64,000 nucleotides of DNA from Siphlonurus alternatus. Its lineage: Eukaryota; Arthropoda; Insecta; Ephemeroptera; Siphlonuridae. Of this stretch, positions 38,201 to 52,777 are shown piece by piece. The notes under the pieces were generated by a model. That model saw only the letters and a list, made by a program, of their open reading frames with translations, had not been told where the DNA came from and made no database searches. The first letter of the stretch is position 1. Each line of letters begins with the position of its first letter. The DNA lies in the NCBI GenBank assembly GCA_949825025.1, contig OX463788.1:23447069-23511068 (forward strand), read 5' to 3'. The translations under genes were made by a program, and so were the position numbers.

Positions 38201-41200
38201 GCTCGCTGCCGCCAGCCTTCCGCTCACATGTTTATGTTGTGAAGTTTTCGTGAACACGTACGTCAATTAATTACCTTCCATTTGCTCAATAAATTGGCTT
38301 GATTGTGCAATTTTTTTTTGTTTTAGCTTCAATCTTAATTACCATTAACGATAAGGAGCTTTTTGTCCTTTTAGATCACGCCAGAAATTAAATACAGCAT
38401 AGATAAGTGGGTGATGCATATAGGTGCAATCCTGCAAATACACAAGCTATTTCGGTAAATTATTTGGCAGTGAAATTTGTGCCTTGGAGTATCCAGAACA
38501 CATGTAGAAGACTGGAAATTTAATAAGGTATGTGAGAATATTTTTCATTTCGCGGTGATTTGAGCTGTTGTCTAGCAATAAAAAATAATGTAAATCGTCC
38601 ATCGAACTTCGGATCTCGCAACCCGGAGTTAACATTGTTTTACGATGTTACGTTCAGTCCTTTTATCACCTAGAGATGGCGCGCTTGTCAGCCTCTCTGT
38701 TTCCAAAATCTACCGCGAGAGCTGATAGTATCGGTTAACACTCTTATCTCCCTTCATAACATGGCGGATTCCAATAGAGTGCGCTCCTGTCTATTTTCTC
38801 CATGATTTGGAGTATTTATGACTTACTTTTGTTTTGCAAGTATGATGGTCTTCAATTTAAAAATAATAATAGTAATAATAATAATAAACCATTAAGGTTG
38901 TAATATATTATTTAAAGTTAAAAATGAAGCATTGGAATAACCAGCAAGGTCTCACTTATTAAAAAAGTCACAGCAGGTGAAAATCTTAACAGTCGCAGGT
39001 TCACTCTAAATTGATTTATTCAAACATTTATTATTATGATTATTATTATTTATTAAGACATATCAGATCATTTAGATGCTTCATCAACTGCAAGTAGAGG
39101 TTGGGCAATATGATGCAAACCGTCTTAAGAGTATGTTATTGTGCAAAACAAAAGTAGTAACATTTATATTTATCAGTGAACATTTGGAAATTTGAAACTG
39201 ATGCAAAGTAGGCTTTGACCTAAGCATGGAGGAAATAGACAGGAGCGCACTCTATTGGAATCCGCCATGTTATGAAGGGAGATAAGAGTGTTAACCGATA
39301 CTAGCAGCTCTCGCGGTAGATTTTGGAAACAGAGAGGCTGACAAGCGCGCCATCTCTACGTGATAGAAGGACTGAACGTAACATCATAAAACAATGTTAA
39401 CTCCGGGTTGCGAGATCCGAAGTTCGATGGACGATTTACATTATTTTTTATTGCTAGATAACAGCTCAAATCACCGCGAAATGAAATATATTCTCGCATA
39501 CCTTATTAAATTTCCAGTCTTCTACATGTGTTCTGGATACTCCAAGGCACAAATTTCACTGCCAAATAATTTACCGAAATAGCTTGTGTATTTGCAGGAT
39601 TGCACCTATATGCATCACCCACTTATCTATGCTGTATTTAATTTCTGGCGTGATCTAAAAAGACAAAAAGCTCCTTATCGTTAATGGTAATTGAGATTGA
39701 AGCTAAAACAAAAAAAAATTGCACAATCAAGCCAATTTATTGAGCAAATGGAAGGTTAATTAATTGACGTACGTGTTCACGAAAACTTCACAACATAAAC
39801 ATATGTAAGCGGAAGGCTGGCGGCAGCGAGCAGCCGGAGCAGCGCAGCAGAAGAGGGGAGGGAGAGAGGCGGGAAATGTTCTACAGCTGATATTTTGTAA
39901 CATTTATCAAATTTTATTTTCGTATTCTTAACTGCAGCATAACAAAATAACCCTTATAGACAAGCTCTGTTGAATTTCATGTTTGAATATTAACAAAGTT
40001 CATCAATGACTTAATGTGTTTGTATTTGAAGTCTTGCAAATGTTTATGTAATTATAGTAATAAAATCATTAAAAAACATTTTTAATTGAAACAAATTTTT
40101 TTACTACATCATGATTCCGCTCGTTAATTCATTTTGATGCCTTTCATAAAATCGATCGAAGTAAGATGCACACTATATTAAGGTCGATTTTCCTACCGGT
40201 TGCCATGATAAACTAGCATTATATAATATATTATGGTGAATGGAATTTTTAAAGTCTTTTTCAATTAAAGTTATTTTTCATTTAATGAAATTGACAGTGC
40301 ACAAAAATTATAAATATGTGCGCTTTGGATACTCATTTTCACTTTCCATTTAACGGTAACGTGTAATAACGTAATAAATAAGATGTAAATTTTAGTGAAA
40401 ATATTTTTCACTTAAAAAAAAATATATGTTTATAATTTTTGTGCACTGTCAATTTCATTAAATGAAAAATAACTTTAATTGAAAAAGACTTTAAAAATTC
40501 CATTCACCATAATATATTATATAATGCTAGTTTATCATGGCAACCGGTAGGAAAATCGACCTTAATATAGTGTGCATCTTACTTCGATCGATTTTATGAA
40601 AGGCATCAAAATGAATTACCGAGCGGGATCATGATGTAGTAAAAAAATTTGTTTCAATTAAAAATGTTTTTTAATGATTTTATTACTATAATTACATAAA
40701 TATTTGCAAGACTTCAAATACAAACACATTAAGTCATTGATGAACTTTGTTAATATTCAAACATGAAATTCAACAGAGCTTGTCTATAAGGGTTATTTTG
40801 TTATGCTGCAGTTAAGAATACGAAAATAAAATTTGATAAATGTTACAAAATATCAGCTGTAGAACATTTCCCGCCTCTCTCCCTCCCCTCTTCTGCTGCG
40901 CTGCTCCGGCTGCTCGCTGCCGCCAGCCTTCCGCTCACATATGTTTATGTTGTGAAGTTTTCGTGAACACGTACGTCAATTAATTACCTTCCATTTGCTC
41001 AATAAATTGGCTTGATTGTGCAATTTGTTTTTTTGTTTTAGCTTCAATCTTAATTACCATTAACGATAAGGAGCTTTTTGTCCTTTTAGATCACGCCAGA
41101 AATTAAATACAGCATAGATAAGTGGGTGATGCATATAGGTGCAATCCTGCAAATACACAAGCTATTTCGGTAAATTATTTGGCAGTGAAATTTGTGCCTT

Positions 41201-43579
41201 GGAGTATCCAGAACACATGTAGAAGACTGGAAATTTAATAAGGTATGCGAGAATATATTTCATTTCGCGGTGATTTGAGCTGTTTTCTAGCAATAAAAAA
41301 TAATGTAAATCATCCATCGAACTTCGGATCTCGCAACCCGGAGTTAACATTGTTTTACGATGTTACGTTCAGTCCTTCTATCACGTAGAGATGGCGCGCT
41401 TGTCAGCCTCTCTGTTTCCAAAATCTACCGCGAGAGCTGCTAGTATCGGTTAACACTCTTATCTCCAGTTTGGAACCCTTCTTGGGAATCCTTCTATATA
41501 TTATCCTTGGACCTAAGATTAGTTTGTCAGTAAGTAGTTACTCTTAATAGTAATATTTTATTTTGATGAAGTATATTTAAAATGGGTAGATTCTGTGAAT
41601 TTCTAATTATATACAATAACCACTGGCTCTTATATATACAGTAACAACTAGACTATCTTGTTTTTTACTACTGTTAGTGCAATATATTTATTTAATTTTT
41701 GGTGCATGTTATTGCTTTGTTCAAAACATGTGAAATGTACTAATTTACTGATATACCGCACAAAAGTTGGGATATATCAGCAATATATCAATGTATACTT
41801 GATCTTTTAGCTAACAGTAAGAAGGCCAGTTTGCCTATCACCTCTTTTCTTTTAATTGTTCATCTGCTTTTGCTCGGCATTTCTGCCTCACGCTGTCAAA
41901 CCAAATGTAAGGGTTGATAAGCAAGAAGAGGATGAGCAGGTGTGTGTCATTGAGAATTGTGTGGAGTTTCGACAAAAGATGTAAATGATTTTGCTATTCT
42001 TTTTCACCTGATACTATCGATTTTCACTTGTGTTAATTATCTAATCCTGTTTCTATCGAGATAGATACTATAATGTGACTCTGTGATGTGACGATAATGT
42101 AATCTGTCCGACGGACAGTGATTGACTTATTTAGTGACATCATTGAGACATCAGAGTCAGACATCAATATCTCAATAAAAATAGTGGTAATAAATCACAC
42201 ATACAAAAATTGTTATCAGCTGAAAGAGAATATTAATTATGTTTACAGAAATTTTGAAAGCATTTTGGCTACACCAATTTTTATGAAATAAATTGTATTT
42301 AATTTGACACAAACAAAATATTTCATGTTGATGATCCATTCAATTCTTGCAGGCCTCTGCAGCAAAGCAAGTTGCTGGGAACCACTGGACTTCGCCACTT
42401 GGCTAATGCTGAAGATACAGGTAATTATAATGTAATGTCCGTAATGCTGGTACAATCCCAGTTGTAGCAACTGATGTGAGTTTTGGTAGATGCAGCTTAT
42501 GTTAAACATCATGTAAAGAACTTCTGTTGACTGTGCTTGCTTGTCAGTGTAACTCTTAAATCAGAAGGAGTATCCTGTCAACAGTAATGCTTTGCCACTA
42601 CACACTGTGTTAACTTTACACCATGAATTAGCAGTGTTTGTAAACTGCTTGTTTACTTATTAGTAATATAATATATATAAAATGACAATTAATTAAAGGA
42701 TAGCTGCCACTTTTTTGTGTTTGGGCACCTTAATAGTGTTTTGCGAGCTATCCTCACCCTAATTTTCTTTCTTGTACATTTTATTACATATTTATGGGTG
42801 AAATAATAAATAAATGAATGAATAAATGAATAAATAAATAATGTGTATTAAGAAAACTGGAAATATTACTTTTCCATGCAACAAAGGCACGATACAATGC
42901 AAAAGAAACATTATTAATTATTATATACGCTAAACGATCTCAACACTTGCAGCTAAATAATATTTGGGAAAACAGTCATATATACGTAGATGCCATGATG
43001 TTCATGTCATTTAAAAATTGCACACTATTAAATTGATGTAATCTTGTTTGCATTGAAAATGAGTAGAATTACTCGAAATATAATAAAGTCAAAGGCATAT
43101 ACCACATACTGTAGTATATTATGAATGTATGTGTGTCTACCAGTGGTGTTCAGTACATACATATACAAGCATTTCACATTCTTTTGTCTTTTGGACTACA
43201 AATTGTTTAATGATATATGATATCTATCACTATCATGGGGAAGGGGGGGGGGGTACTTAAAATGGGCTTATGAGTGTGACATGAATATTGAGCTTAAGAA
43301 TATTATGAATATGCTCAAACCATAAAATTTTGTCTGTTGTTTTCATAGTGGGTTGCCAATCTGCTGCTGCAAACAACAACCTGCTGGACACCCAAAACAA
43401 GAAAACTGCCCCGATGCACAAGGACGCTCGTGTAGGCAGTGGTGTTCAAGCAAATCCATTCAAGAGAACGACTGAAGACAGCGCAGTTATGCTCTCTCCA
43501 AGAATGATTCCTGTCCCAAAGAACAATGAGCCCACTTCATCACAAGTCACTACTGCTAAGGTAATTCTCTGAAAATCTG

Positions 43580-43612
<33 letters not shown>

Positions 43613-46600
43613 TTTCCTGTTTCAACTGACTTTTAAATTTGATGGCATTATTTACTTAAAATACTAACCTAATGAAAATATTTTGAAGGCTACTTAAATT
43701 GTGTTAACAAACTTGGAGAGGGAGGATAATAGTAATTAACCTAATAAAATTTGGTGTATTTTAAAGAGGAGTCAGTGAGTTGAGTGCGCAGTGCATGACG
43801 GGAATGACGTCACGCACTATATGTGTGCATACGAAAAAGTTACGTCGGCTCCTCAAAAGCTGCGCAGTAGAAATTTATGCAAGTTGCGCAATACGAGCAT
43901 CTGCTGAAGTTATATAGTGTTGTTGATCCCGTTGATCCAGTCAGCTGTTAACCCGTAGACCGCAACATTTGAAATAAAAATTTGCCTCAGATTTTGGTAT
44001 TGTATCAGAATTTTCTCAAAATTTTTATGAAGGGCTAATAAAGGTTATGACACTTTCTGATTCACCATAAAATGTTCTATCTTAGAATATTTTTTAAACA
44101 CATTTTACGGGAGATTGCGAAAGAAATTAAAGTTCGAATAAAAAAGAAGCCACGTTTTTCGAGCGTTAGCATGGAGTAGATGGACGAAGTCATCGACTTT
44201 TAGACCCAAATGCTCAGAATTTTTACGAAGGACGGTCTCAACTGATTTCAGATGCTTATTTATGGTGCTCCAAAGTAACTTTTTACATGCAAGAGAATGA
44301 GCTTTACCATCGGTCAATTTTTCGCTCACTCTACTTTAAATTAAAATTAATTCCGACAGATATTTATATTGAGGTTATATAAAAAAAAGAAAAGCGATAA
44401 GTATAGGAAAGGTTTGTGCAATATTTAATGCCGAAACAAGCAAAAAATGAGTTTTGCCCAATATGTAAAGACACAAAAAAGTAGGATTTTTATGGTTCTT
44501 TATGAGTGAAATTGACACATACAATACGTTATTTTATCTCAGGCCATATAAGGAAGGAAGGGTATTAGAATATGAGTAAGTTATTAAAACTAAAAGGCAA
44601 CGCTCTCTAACCCTGGACACCTGTTTTGACCTTACTGGGTCTCATCAGCAGGGTGTGGAGAGAGAGGCCAGTCTGTCTAGTGACAGTATCTGGCCTTCGG
44701 GTCACTAGACTATTTATATTGAGGCCAGTAATTGCAGAAACATTAAAAGTTAAAATGCATTGTTACCTATACCAGGGTGTATACCATCTGGAAAAACCTG
44801 AAATACCGGGAAATATCATGGAATTTCAAACCCTCTGGAAAAAACGGGAAAAATCATGGAATTTCGAAAAAAATGTCAAAAAAACTGGAATTATCACATT
44901 TTTCAGTAATCGTTTTCTAAATTATGTAATTTTGATGCCTAAAATCTTGATACCGTTTCGTTTTTTTAATTTTTTGACAAGTTCTAATATTTATTCAAAT
45001 CAATTAAATAAATTTTTCAATTATTGAAGATGAAAATGGGAAAAATTCGTGTGCAAAAGCGTGACGTAAAAAGATCGCGATTTACGAGAGATCGCGCGCG
45101 TATTATAGTGACGTCAATATTTCGGACGAATATAAGTTAAATATTCACTGAAAAGTATATGAATGTTTCAAAAATTAATTTGTTACTAAAAATAAATACT
45201 CCTTCAATTAAAACAACTTGAATTATAAACTAGAAAAATATAATTATTATTTTTAACGATGCAAGTGACCATGCATGCATTGCAGTACGTAGTGTAATTA
45301 AAAGATAGACAATTTACGCGAATATTACTTTAAAAAAGTTGATCGTTTGATGAGAAATCATTTCGTTTTTTTAATTTTTTGACAAGCTCTAATATTTATT
45401 CAAATCAATTAAATAAATTTTTCAAATATTGGAGATGAAAATGGGAAAAATTCGTGTGCAAAAGCGTGACGTAAAAAGATCGCGATTTACGAGAGATCGC
45501 GCGCGTATTATGGTGACGTCAATATTTCGGACGAATATAAGTTAAATATTCACTGAAAAGTATATGAATGTTTCAAAAATTAATTTGTAACTAAAAATAA
45601 ATACTCCTTCAATTAAAACAACTTGAATTATAAACTAGAAAAACATAATTATTATTTTTAACGATGCAAGTGACCATGCATGCATTGCAGTACGTAGTGT
45701 AATTAAAAGATAGACAATTTACGCGAATATTACTTTAAAAAAGTTGATCGTTTGATGAGAAATCATAAATATATACAAGAGGTCATTTATAAATTATTAT
45801 AATTTATCATATTTAAGCACAAAAAATAAAGTAAAAGTTATGATAATGTAAACTAGGAAGCAACGCGCGTTGCTGTACGCGCGGCGTGAGCTCACTTTAT
45901 TTTTATAGACCATAATACACAATTTTTGCAGTATTTTTGTTTATTTTTTGAAAAATTCATTGAACACAATATTCAGCATTTAGAACATTTAGATATAGGG
46001 AACTAGATTGAAAATTTTCCTAAATGTTTGAAAAATGTTTTGTGTCCTAATCTCCTAATTTATGGTTCCTAAACAGTAGAAGATCGCTCTGTTCCTAAAT
46101 TTCTGAATTTTCAGGGAAATGTTTAAAATAATAATAATAAAAATTCCAGCAATTTTTATCACATTCATCACATTCAATTCACACCGGACTAAAATTTTTA
46201 AGTGGGACTTTTATAATTAATATTTTTTTCATTAAAATGACACTGAACACTAAAAAAAAAATGTACTTTTAAAGTTTTTAAACAGACCTGAATAAAATTA
46301 TATTGAAGTTAAAAAATAAAATGATTAATGCATTATTGCTAGATTTTTTTTTTATTTTTTTTTTTTAAACATTTCCCTGAAAATTCAGAAATTTAGGAAC
46401 CATAAATTAGGACACTAAAAGATTTTTCAAAAATTTAGGAAAATTTTCAATATAGTTTTCCCTCTATCTAAATATTCTAAATGCTGTGTAGTAATCACAA
46501 AAAGTATTTTGCAAATTTACTTAGAATAGAATAGAATAGAATAATTTATTCGACCACAGGTGGTACATACAGTGACAAAAAATTTGTCACAGTACAACAT

Positions 46601-49600
46601 TAGTCATGTCAATACAGAAATTTAATACTATAACATAAAAACAAAGTCACATGGATAAATCAGTCTCGTCAAGTACACTACAATCTTTTAAGCAAACTGA
46701 AACAAGTAACAGATTTATAACACATATAATGGACCCTTTATTTAAATATAAATTATGTAACAAGTAAATTTATGCATTATGAGTACATACTTATATTCTT
46801 TTTAGAGGTGTGACGCAAAATATATTTTTCTGTTATTTTAAATTCATTTTTAAAAAAATTATTTACTTCATAATACTCTTTACATACTAACACTTTTTTT
46901 AACAAATTCTTAAAAAGGGTTTCATTTTTTATATTTCTTAAAAGACTAGGAAGTTGATCATAAAATTTAGCTGTTTGATAATATGAGCTCTTTTCTGTGC
47001 TTGACTTACTATGGTTTGGTATAACAACTTTACAACTGTTTCTTGTATTATATGGGTGAACATCATGAAATACATCATACAAATTTGGATGTTTTCTCTT
47101 GTACATAATACAATTAAAAATATATACAGAAGGTAACGTCATCAGCCCCAAAGATACAAAATGGGTTTTGCAGGACTCTCTTGGTTTCAAATTTTTAATT
47201 GTTCTAACTGACCTTTTTTGAAGTACAAAAACATTTCTAATATTACTCTCCGTGGTTCCCCAAAATATAATATTAGCTGAAAGATGAGGATAAGCATATG
47301 CATAGTAAATTGTTAACAGCGTTTCTAGAGACACAGAATTTTTAACAGAAAAGAGTACAAAATTTGCAGAATTAAGTTTTTTGCTTATCTGAGCAACGTG
47401 AACATTCCATTTTAGGTTTTCCTGAATATTTAGTCCAAGAAATTTGATGTCCTCAGTTCGATGAATTATTGTATTGTCAATTTTTAAATGTAAGCTACTC
47501 TCCTCTCCGGCTCCTTATAATCAGTGTGAAATTGCATGTATTTAGTTTTGTTTGGATTAATCATAAGTCTAGTTTCATTACACCAAGCTTCAAATTTTTC
47601 AATTGTACTATTTGCTTTTTCAATTAAATTTTCATGCTTGTTTGCCGATATAATTACACTTTTATCATCAGCATACTTAACTAAAACAACACCAGGCAAT
47701 TTGTTTTCTAAATCATCTGTTGCAATTCCATATAAATCAGGAGATAGTCCCGCACCTTGTGGAACCCCCAACTCTACACTTAATTCCGGAGATTTTACAG
47801 TTTGATTAATGTCATTTTCATCTTTGTAAGTTATCTCAACATATTGCTTTCTTTCTGCTAAATATGACCTAAATAAATTTAAAACATTTTCTTCACAACC
47901 CAATTTATCTAATTTTGTAATAATAATTTCATGATTTAAAGCATCAAAAGCTTTATGCATATCAAAAAATAAACCAAGGCTTTGATTATTGCTCTCAACA
48001 TTCTTTTGTCAACTTCTTTTGTAAAATGAAGAGTTGATCTGCTTTGCATTCATGTATGCACTATTTATGATAAATATAATATCCTCCCTCGTCCGGAATA
48101 ATGAGCTATCTGCCTTCCAAAATTCAAATGCAATAATGAGCTGCCTGCTTTTACTTTTACATTAAAATTGCATTCACCTGGTAAAGCAGACAGCTCATTA
48201 TTGCATTTGAATTTTGGTAGGCAGATAGCTCATTATTCCGGACAAGGGACGATACATTGTTATTATAGTGTCATCAGACAAGTCAATTTCATTTTTTTTT
48301 TTATTATTTTTACAGTATTTATTTATTTATTTTTTTTTTTTTTTGCGATTTTTAACGTTCCCTATTATTATTATCATTAGATTAAAGTATAAGTTTAGTA
48401 TATATTATGTAATCATATACAGTATAATTTATAAAAGATATTTATTAATTATACAGTAATTTCATAAAAAATTTGAGCATTAAAATTTTCTAACTGTCAA
48501 AAAAGTTGCTCGCTACGCTCGCATTTTTTTTTTTTTTATATGTGTTCTGTGTTTTTTTTTTTTTTTCTTGTTTTATACTGGGTAGCATTTTTTTATTTTT
48601 TATTTTTCTCATGATCTGTATCTTTCAATTGATAAATTATGGATATATAGTTGTTAAGAAAAACAAAATGTAAAATGACAAGATTTTTTGTTCCTTAAGG
48701 AATTTAATCCTAAAACGATACCTTAAAAAAATTACATGGTTCAAATTAATTTTTATATAATATACCTCCCCCACCCCCTCCTGAACGCTAAAAAATTACC
48801 TGGAATTTTTTAAAATTCCCTGGATAAACCTGGAAAACTCGTGGAATTTCATTTGAGAATATTGGTATACACCCTGCTATACTGCTTTTATTATTTAAAG
48901 CACGTTTTTAAGTTTAACAATGTCCCTGAAATCGGAGGATATTTTCGTATTTCTCAAAGAAAAGGCGAGCCAGGGGGGTTGGTATTTTTTTTTTTTTTTT
49001 TTTCCTTTCTTGTAAAAAATATGTAATATGTATTCATATTTGCAAAAGCTATATAGGGATCAACGGTATTATTTTCGTATTATATATTCATCTCGTCTTG
49101 CTAACAACTTTTATAACAAAAGTTTGCTTAATTTTATTGAATCGTGTTTTAAATTTCTTGTGTGCAAGTTGCTTGAATAATAATCAAATAAAACCATCTC
49201 GTCCGAATTAATGTAAGCTGGATGATGATCAAAGCAAGATATGTGGTTTGAAAACACCCTATAAGAAAAGGTTACATATGCAACCTTCCTTATGAGTGAT
49301 ATTGTAGCATTTATGGTAGAGCGTCCTGAGTTGGGCTGGCCAACATCAGGTGGTCTAGCTTGGGGCAGCTCTAACCCCACATATTAATGTGATACCTCTC
49401 TCACATCATGCAAGCTAGGTTACATGGCTAGAGACGTCCAGCTGCAGTGTGTAACTGCTTACAGTGCAATTGCATGCTGCTGCTTTGAGGCACCTCGGCC
49501 CAGCTCGTGGTAATTAGAAGATGGGAGCCACCTCTGATGGTTGTGTCTGTCGGCACTTGTAATTTATACAAGGTACATACCTCTCTCCTTGTTTGTACAT

Positions 49601-52600
49601 GTTGATACCTTCATGATGTGTAATGATTGTTTTGAATAAAAACCATAATCCAACCAGAGCGTACTTGAGTAGGAGGCCACAACCCAGCCGGCGCGATCGT
49701 CATCTGTCGAGACATTAGCCGTCCAGAATTTAAAAAAATAACATGCAATGTAATCGGGAGAAAATATTTTTTTTAAATATTTACTTGATATTAATGAAGG
49801 TGTCTTGTAGTGCGATAATACTTCAATGTAGTCTCCCGTTTGCTAATTATTTTATTTAGGTCATAAATATCATACTTCTTGAGAAATAAGACGGTAAAGT
49901 TAGGGCGGGAACTTGGTTCTATCTTCCAAGCTTTAGTAATGTATCATGACGTCACGAAATATTGAAAATACAAAAGTACTTGAATCAACTCTCATACATT
50001 ATTTTCGATGTAGTAAATAACTTTACTTGATATATACAAAGTATAGAAAATGCAATTAAGTAAAGTGAAAGTCACTCGCTATGAAGAAATTCTTTTAATG
50101 TTCATATGACGTCATCGCCAGTAAACTGACTTTTATTACTTCGCGCATGCCGGCGCATGCGCAGATGTAACAGAAGTAGCAGAAGTCGGGTTCATAAAAG
50201 TTTAATTTAAGTGTATTAATATTGTTTTTGCGTGAAAAAAAAAATTGTCCAGTAAGATTAAACTATATTAGAGTTAAACTTGTTTCATTTTGAAAACTCT
50301 AGCATACAGCGTAATTGTCGTAAACCGCGACCAAAGTGAAGCCCTCTCCCATTTGATTACACGCAAACCTGCTGCTCAGTAGGACGGCTATTGAAAAGTG
50401 GGCGCGGTCGTGCTGTGGCCTCCTAATCAAGTTCGCTCTGATCCAACCTTTGTTGTGACTTTAATTTAAAATGAGGTGCCTCACAGCAGCAGCATGCAAT
50501 TGCAATGTAAGCAGTTACACACTGCAGCTGGACGTCTCTAGCCATGTAACCTAGCTTGCATGATGTGAGAGAGGTATCACATTGATATGTGGAGTAAGAG
50601 CTGCCCCAAGCTAGACCACCCGATGTTGGCCAGCCCAACTCAGGACACTCTACCATAGATGCGACAATATGTTGTCATTTTCCTGTACCTAAACCTTTGT
50701 TCCATATAGCCCCAGGCTACCCACGTGTGTTTGTTGATACAGGAAAGTGATATCGCAAGCTGGTCTTATCAGGCGTTTAATGATCAGATTTCCCGCTTTG
50801 AACTTCAATAAATTCCCTAGAATTAAAAAAATCATCATAGAAACGTAAAATAAACAATTTTATTATTTGTTCAATGAGATCCATCTGCTTAATTTCTTAT
50901 AGAATGATTTTTTTTTAGTGCACTTCCTAATTGCACTATCAAACTAAAAAAATTAAAGAAATAATTTTTGCTTACAGTCCCCAGAGGGAAACTCAACCCA
51001 TGCCTCAACAGCCAAACCGAAAATGTTCATTCCTGAGAACAATGAATCCCCCTCAATCGCTTCTAGCAGTGATGCTGAGAGCATCCAGAGTGTTGAGATA
51101 CTTCCCAAGAATTCTCCTGAGCTTGTCAATTTGGTTTCAAGTCAATCATCTACTGAGTCTTCAAACAACTCCTCTGTTGCAGAGCACCAGGTGAGTGTAA
51201 AACTAACTTAGCTGCTAAATGGATGGTAACAGGAACAGATCTTCATTCAAAATTGTGCTTCTCGTTTCATTCACGGTCATAGAAAGTATGATAAATGTGA
51301 TGATGCCTCCAAGCGGCTTGTGTCTTGCAACTTGAATATATTTATGTAGATCAATTGATGTTAAATTCATCACCAAGTGCATATCTAGTGGATACGATTT
51401 TGAAGTTTTTGGTATAAACAAAATGGTATTAAAATCCCGTAGGAATGGTCTGCGTGGTGGTGTGGTTACCCTAAGTATCCAGAACTGCAAATCAGATTCT
51501 TACCTTCATTCTGTATTTCCTAGATTCATCTTTCATCAATTCATCAATTTACTCAGCCTTCTTTGCAGATCAATTTCACTTTCAGCGAGTACCAATGCAT
51601 CATCAGCATACAACAACAGCCATAACAATATAGCACCTACACTAATTCTGCTCTCTCCTATATCAGCCAATCTTGCACACTTGTCCGTGAACAGATTAAA
51701 CAGCCATGGTGACATCACACATCCCTGTCTCACTCCTCGCTTCACTTCAAACCAATCGCTTATTTCCCCCATTTACCTGCAGACACGCTGTACTACCTTA
51801 GTACCGGTTCATGGATTTTACTGCATTCAATAGTTTATAGTTTACACCATACTCAGACAGCACTTTCCATAACATACTTCTATTCACTTTATCATACGTC
51901 TTTTCTAAATCTACAAACGTAACAAAAAAAAAAAATATCCACAGCCAAAGGCTTCTCAATCAACTGTTGCACAGTAAAGAGCTGATCTGTGCAGCCTCTA
52001 TCAGGCATGAACCCACATTAAACCTCCCAGATGTTTTCCTGTGTAACTCCCTGCGCTCTTCCGATCACCCACCTAGCATACATTTTTTCTGGTATATTTA
52101 ATAAACTTTTTCCTTTGTGATTTTTTACGTTCCTACTTATCACCTTTTCCCTTAAAAATTGGAATAATCGCAGCACACTTCCAATCCTCTGGCACTTTTG
52201 CACGCTTGTAACATGTTAAATTATTCTAGATATTGGTTCATTATCCACGGACCTCCGTATTTCAACATTTCACTCACACCGTTCACTCCTGCAGATTTTC
52301 CATTCTTTAACATGTTCACAAGTCTTTGTAATTCTTTCATACTCATAACTTCCTCGACTCCATTCTCCTCTGGTGTACCCACCTCATTCAAATTCTCCAA
52401 CCCATTGACAGCCTCATTCACTCATTATAATGACGCTAGTATCATCCGCATACTGAATAAGTAGTCCATGGAGTATCTTATTTTTTAAGTCATCTGTTGT
52501 AATTCCATAAAGATCTGGTGACCGCCCCTGCCCCTTACCAGTATTGCAAATATGCATGCTTACATTGAATCTGACTTCAAATTTTCATGAGTAATGAAGT

Positions 52601-52737
52601 TTCATTGCCAAAAACAAAACTTTATATTGGAAAAAGAAAAAAGAATGGCTTGACTTTTTTTTTTTTATTTTAAGTAAAACTTTTTTAGAAAATAAGTGTG
52701 AACTATTATATGTATATATGTGTGTGAATATTTTTTA

Positions 52738-52777
<40 letters not shown>

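Larger units (their letters stand above)
36427..41509. repeat. 5.1-kb palindrome of palindromes (order T-P1-M-P2-T')
   Basis: Tips 36427-36471 and 41465-41509 are inverse (AGAAGGATTCCCAAGAAGGG / CCCTTCTTGGGAATCCTTCT). Inside are two 2.2-kb palindromes, P1 (36472-38749) and P2 (39280-41464), separated by M (38750-39279), whose 53-bp ends are also inverse (ACATGGCGGATTCC / GGAATCCGCCATGT). A ~1.1-kb unit thus occurs four times in alternating orientation. The identical 62-codon ORF in each unit follows from this. Sits in the WDHD1 intron before the exon at 42353. Confidence 0.93.
44773..48876. mobile_element. 4.1-kb composite DNA element with CAGGGTGTATACCA ends
   Basis: Left CAGGGTGTATACCATCTGG, then repeated CTGGAAAAA and ATCATGGAATTTC. 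Right end carries the inverse: CGTGGAATTTC, then GGTATACACCCTG. Flanked on both sides by CTATAC (44767-44772, 48877-48882). Ends resemble hAT-type termini, but only 6 bp match rather than 8. Interior holds a 405-bp tandem duplication, a palindrome, a LINE and a small MITE, and no transposase. Confidence 0.7.

Noticed and set aside
36586..41350. The 62-codon ORF repeated four times (36586, 38447, 39394, 41162) as a conserved small gene family
   Set aside because: It lies at mirror positions in four copies of one palindrome unit. Identity follows from the DNA duplication, and there is no recognised domain or independent sign of selection.
36427..41509. Nested palindrome as a pure assembly artefact
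   Set aside because: The four units differ by many substitutions and indels, and arms carry palindrome-specific variants. A simple duplicated-read or hairpin-read artefact would give identical copies. Long-read confirmation is still desirable.
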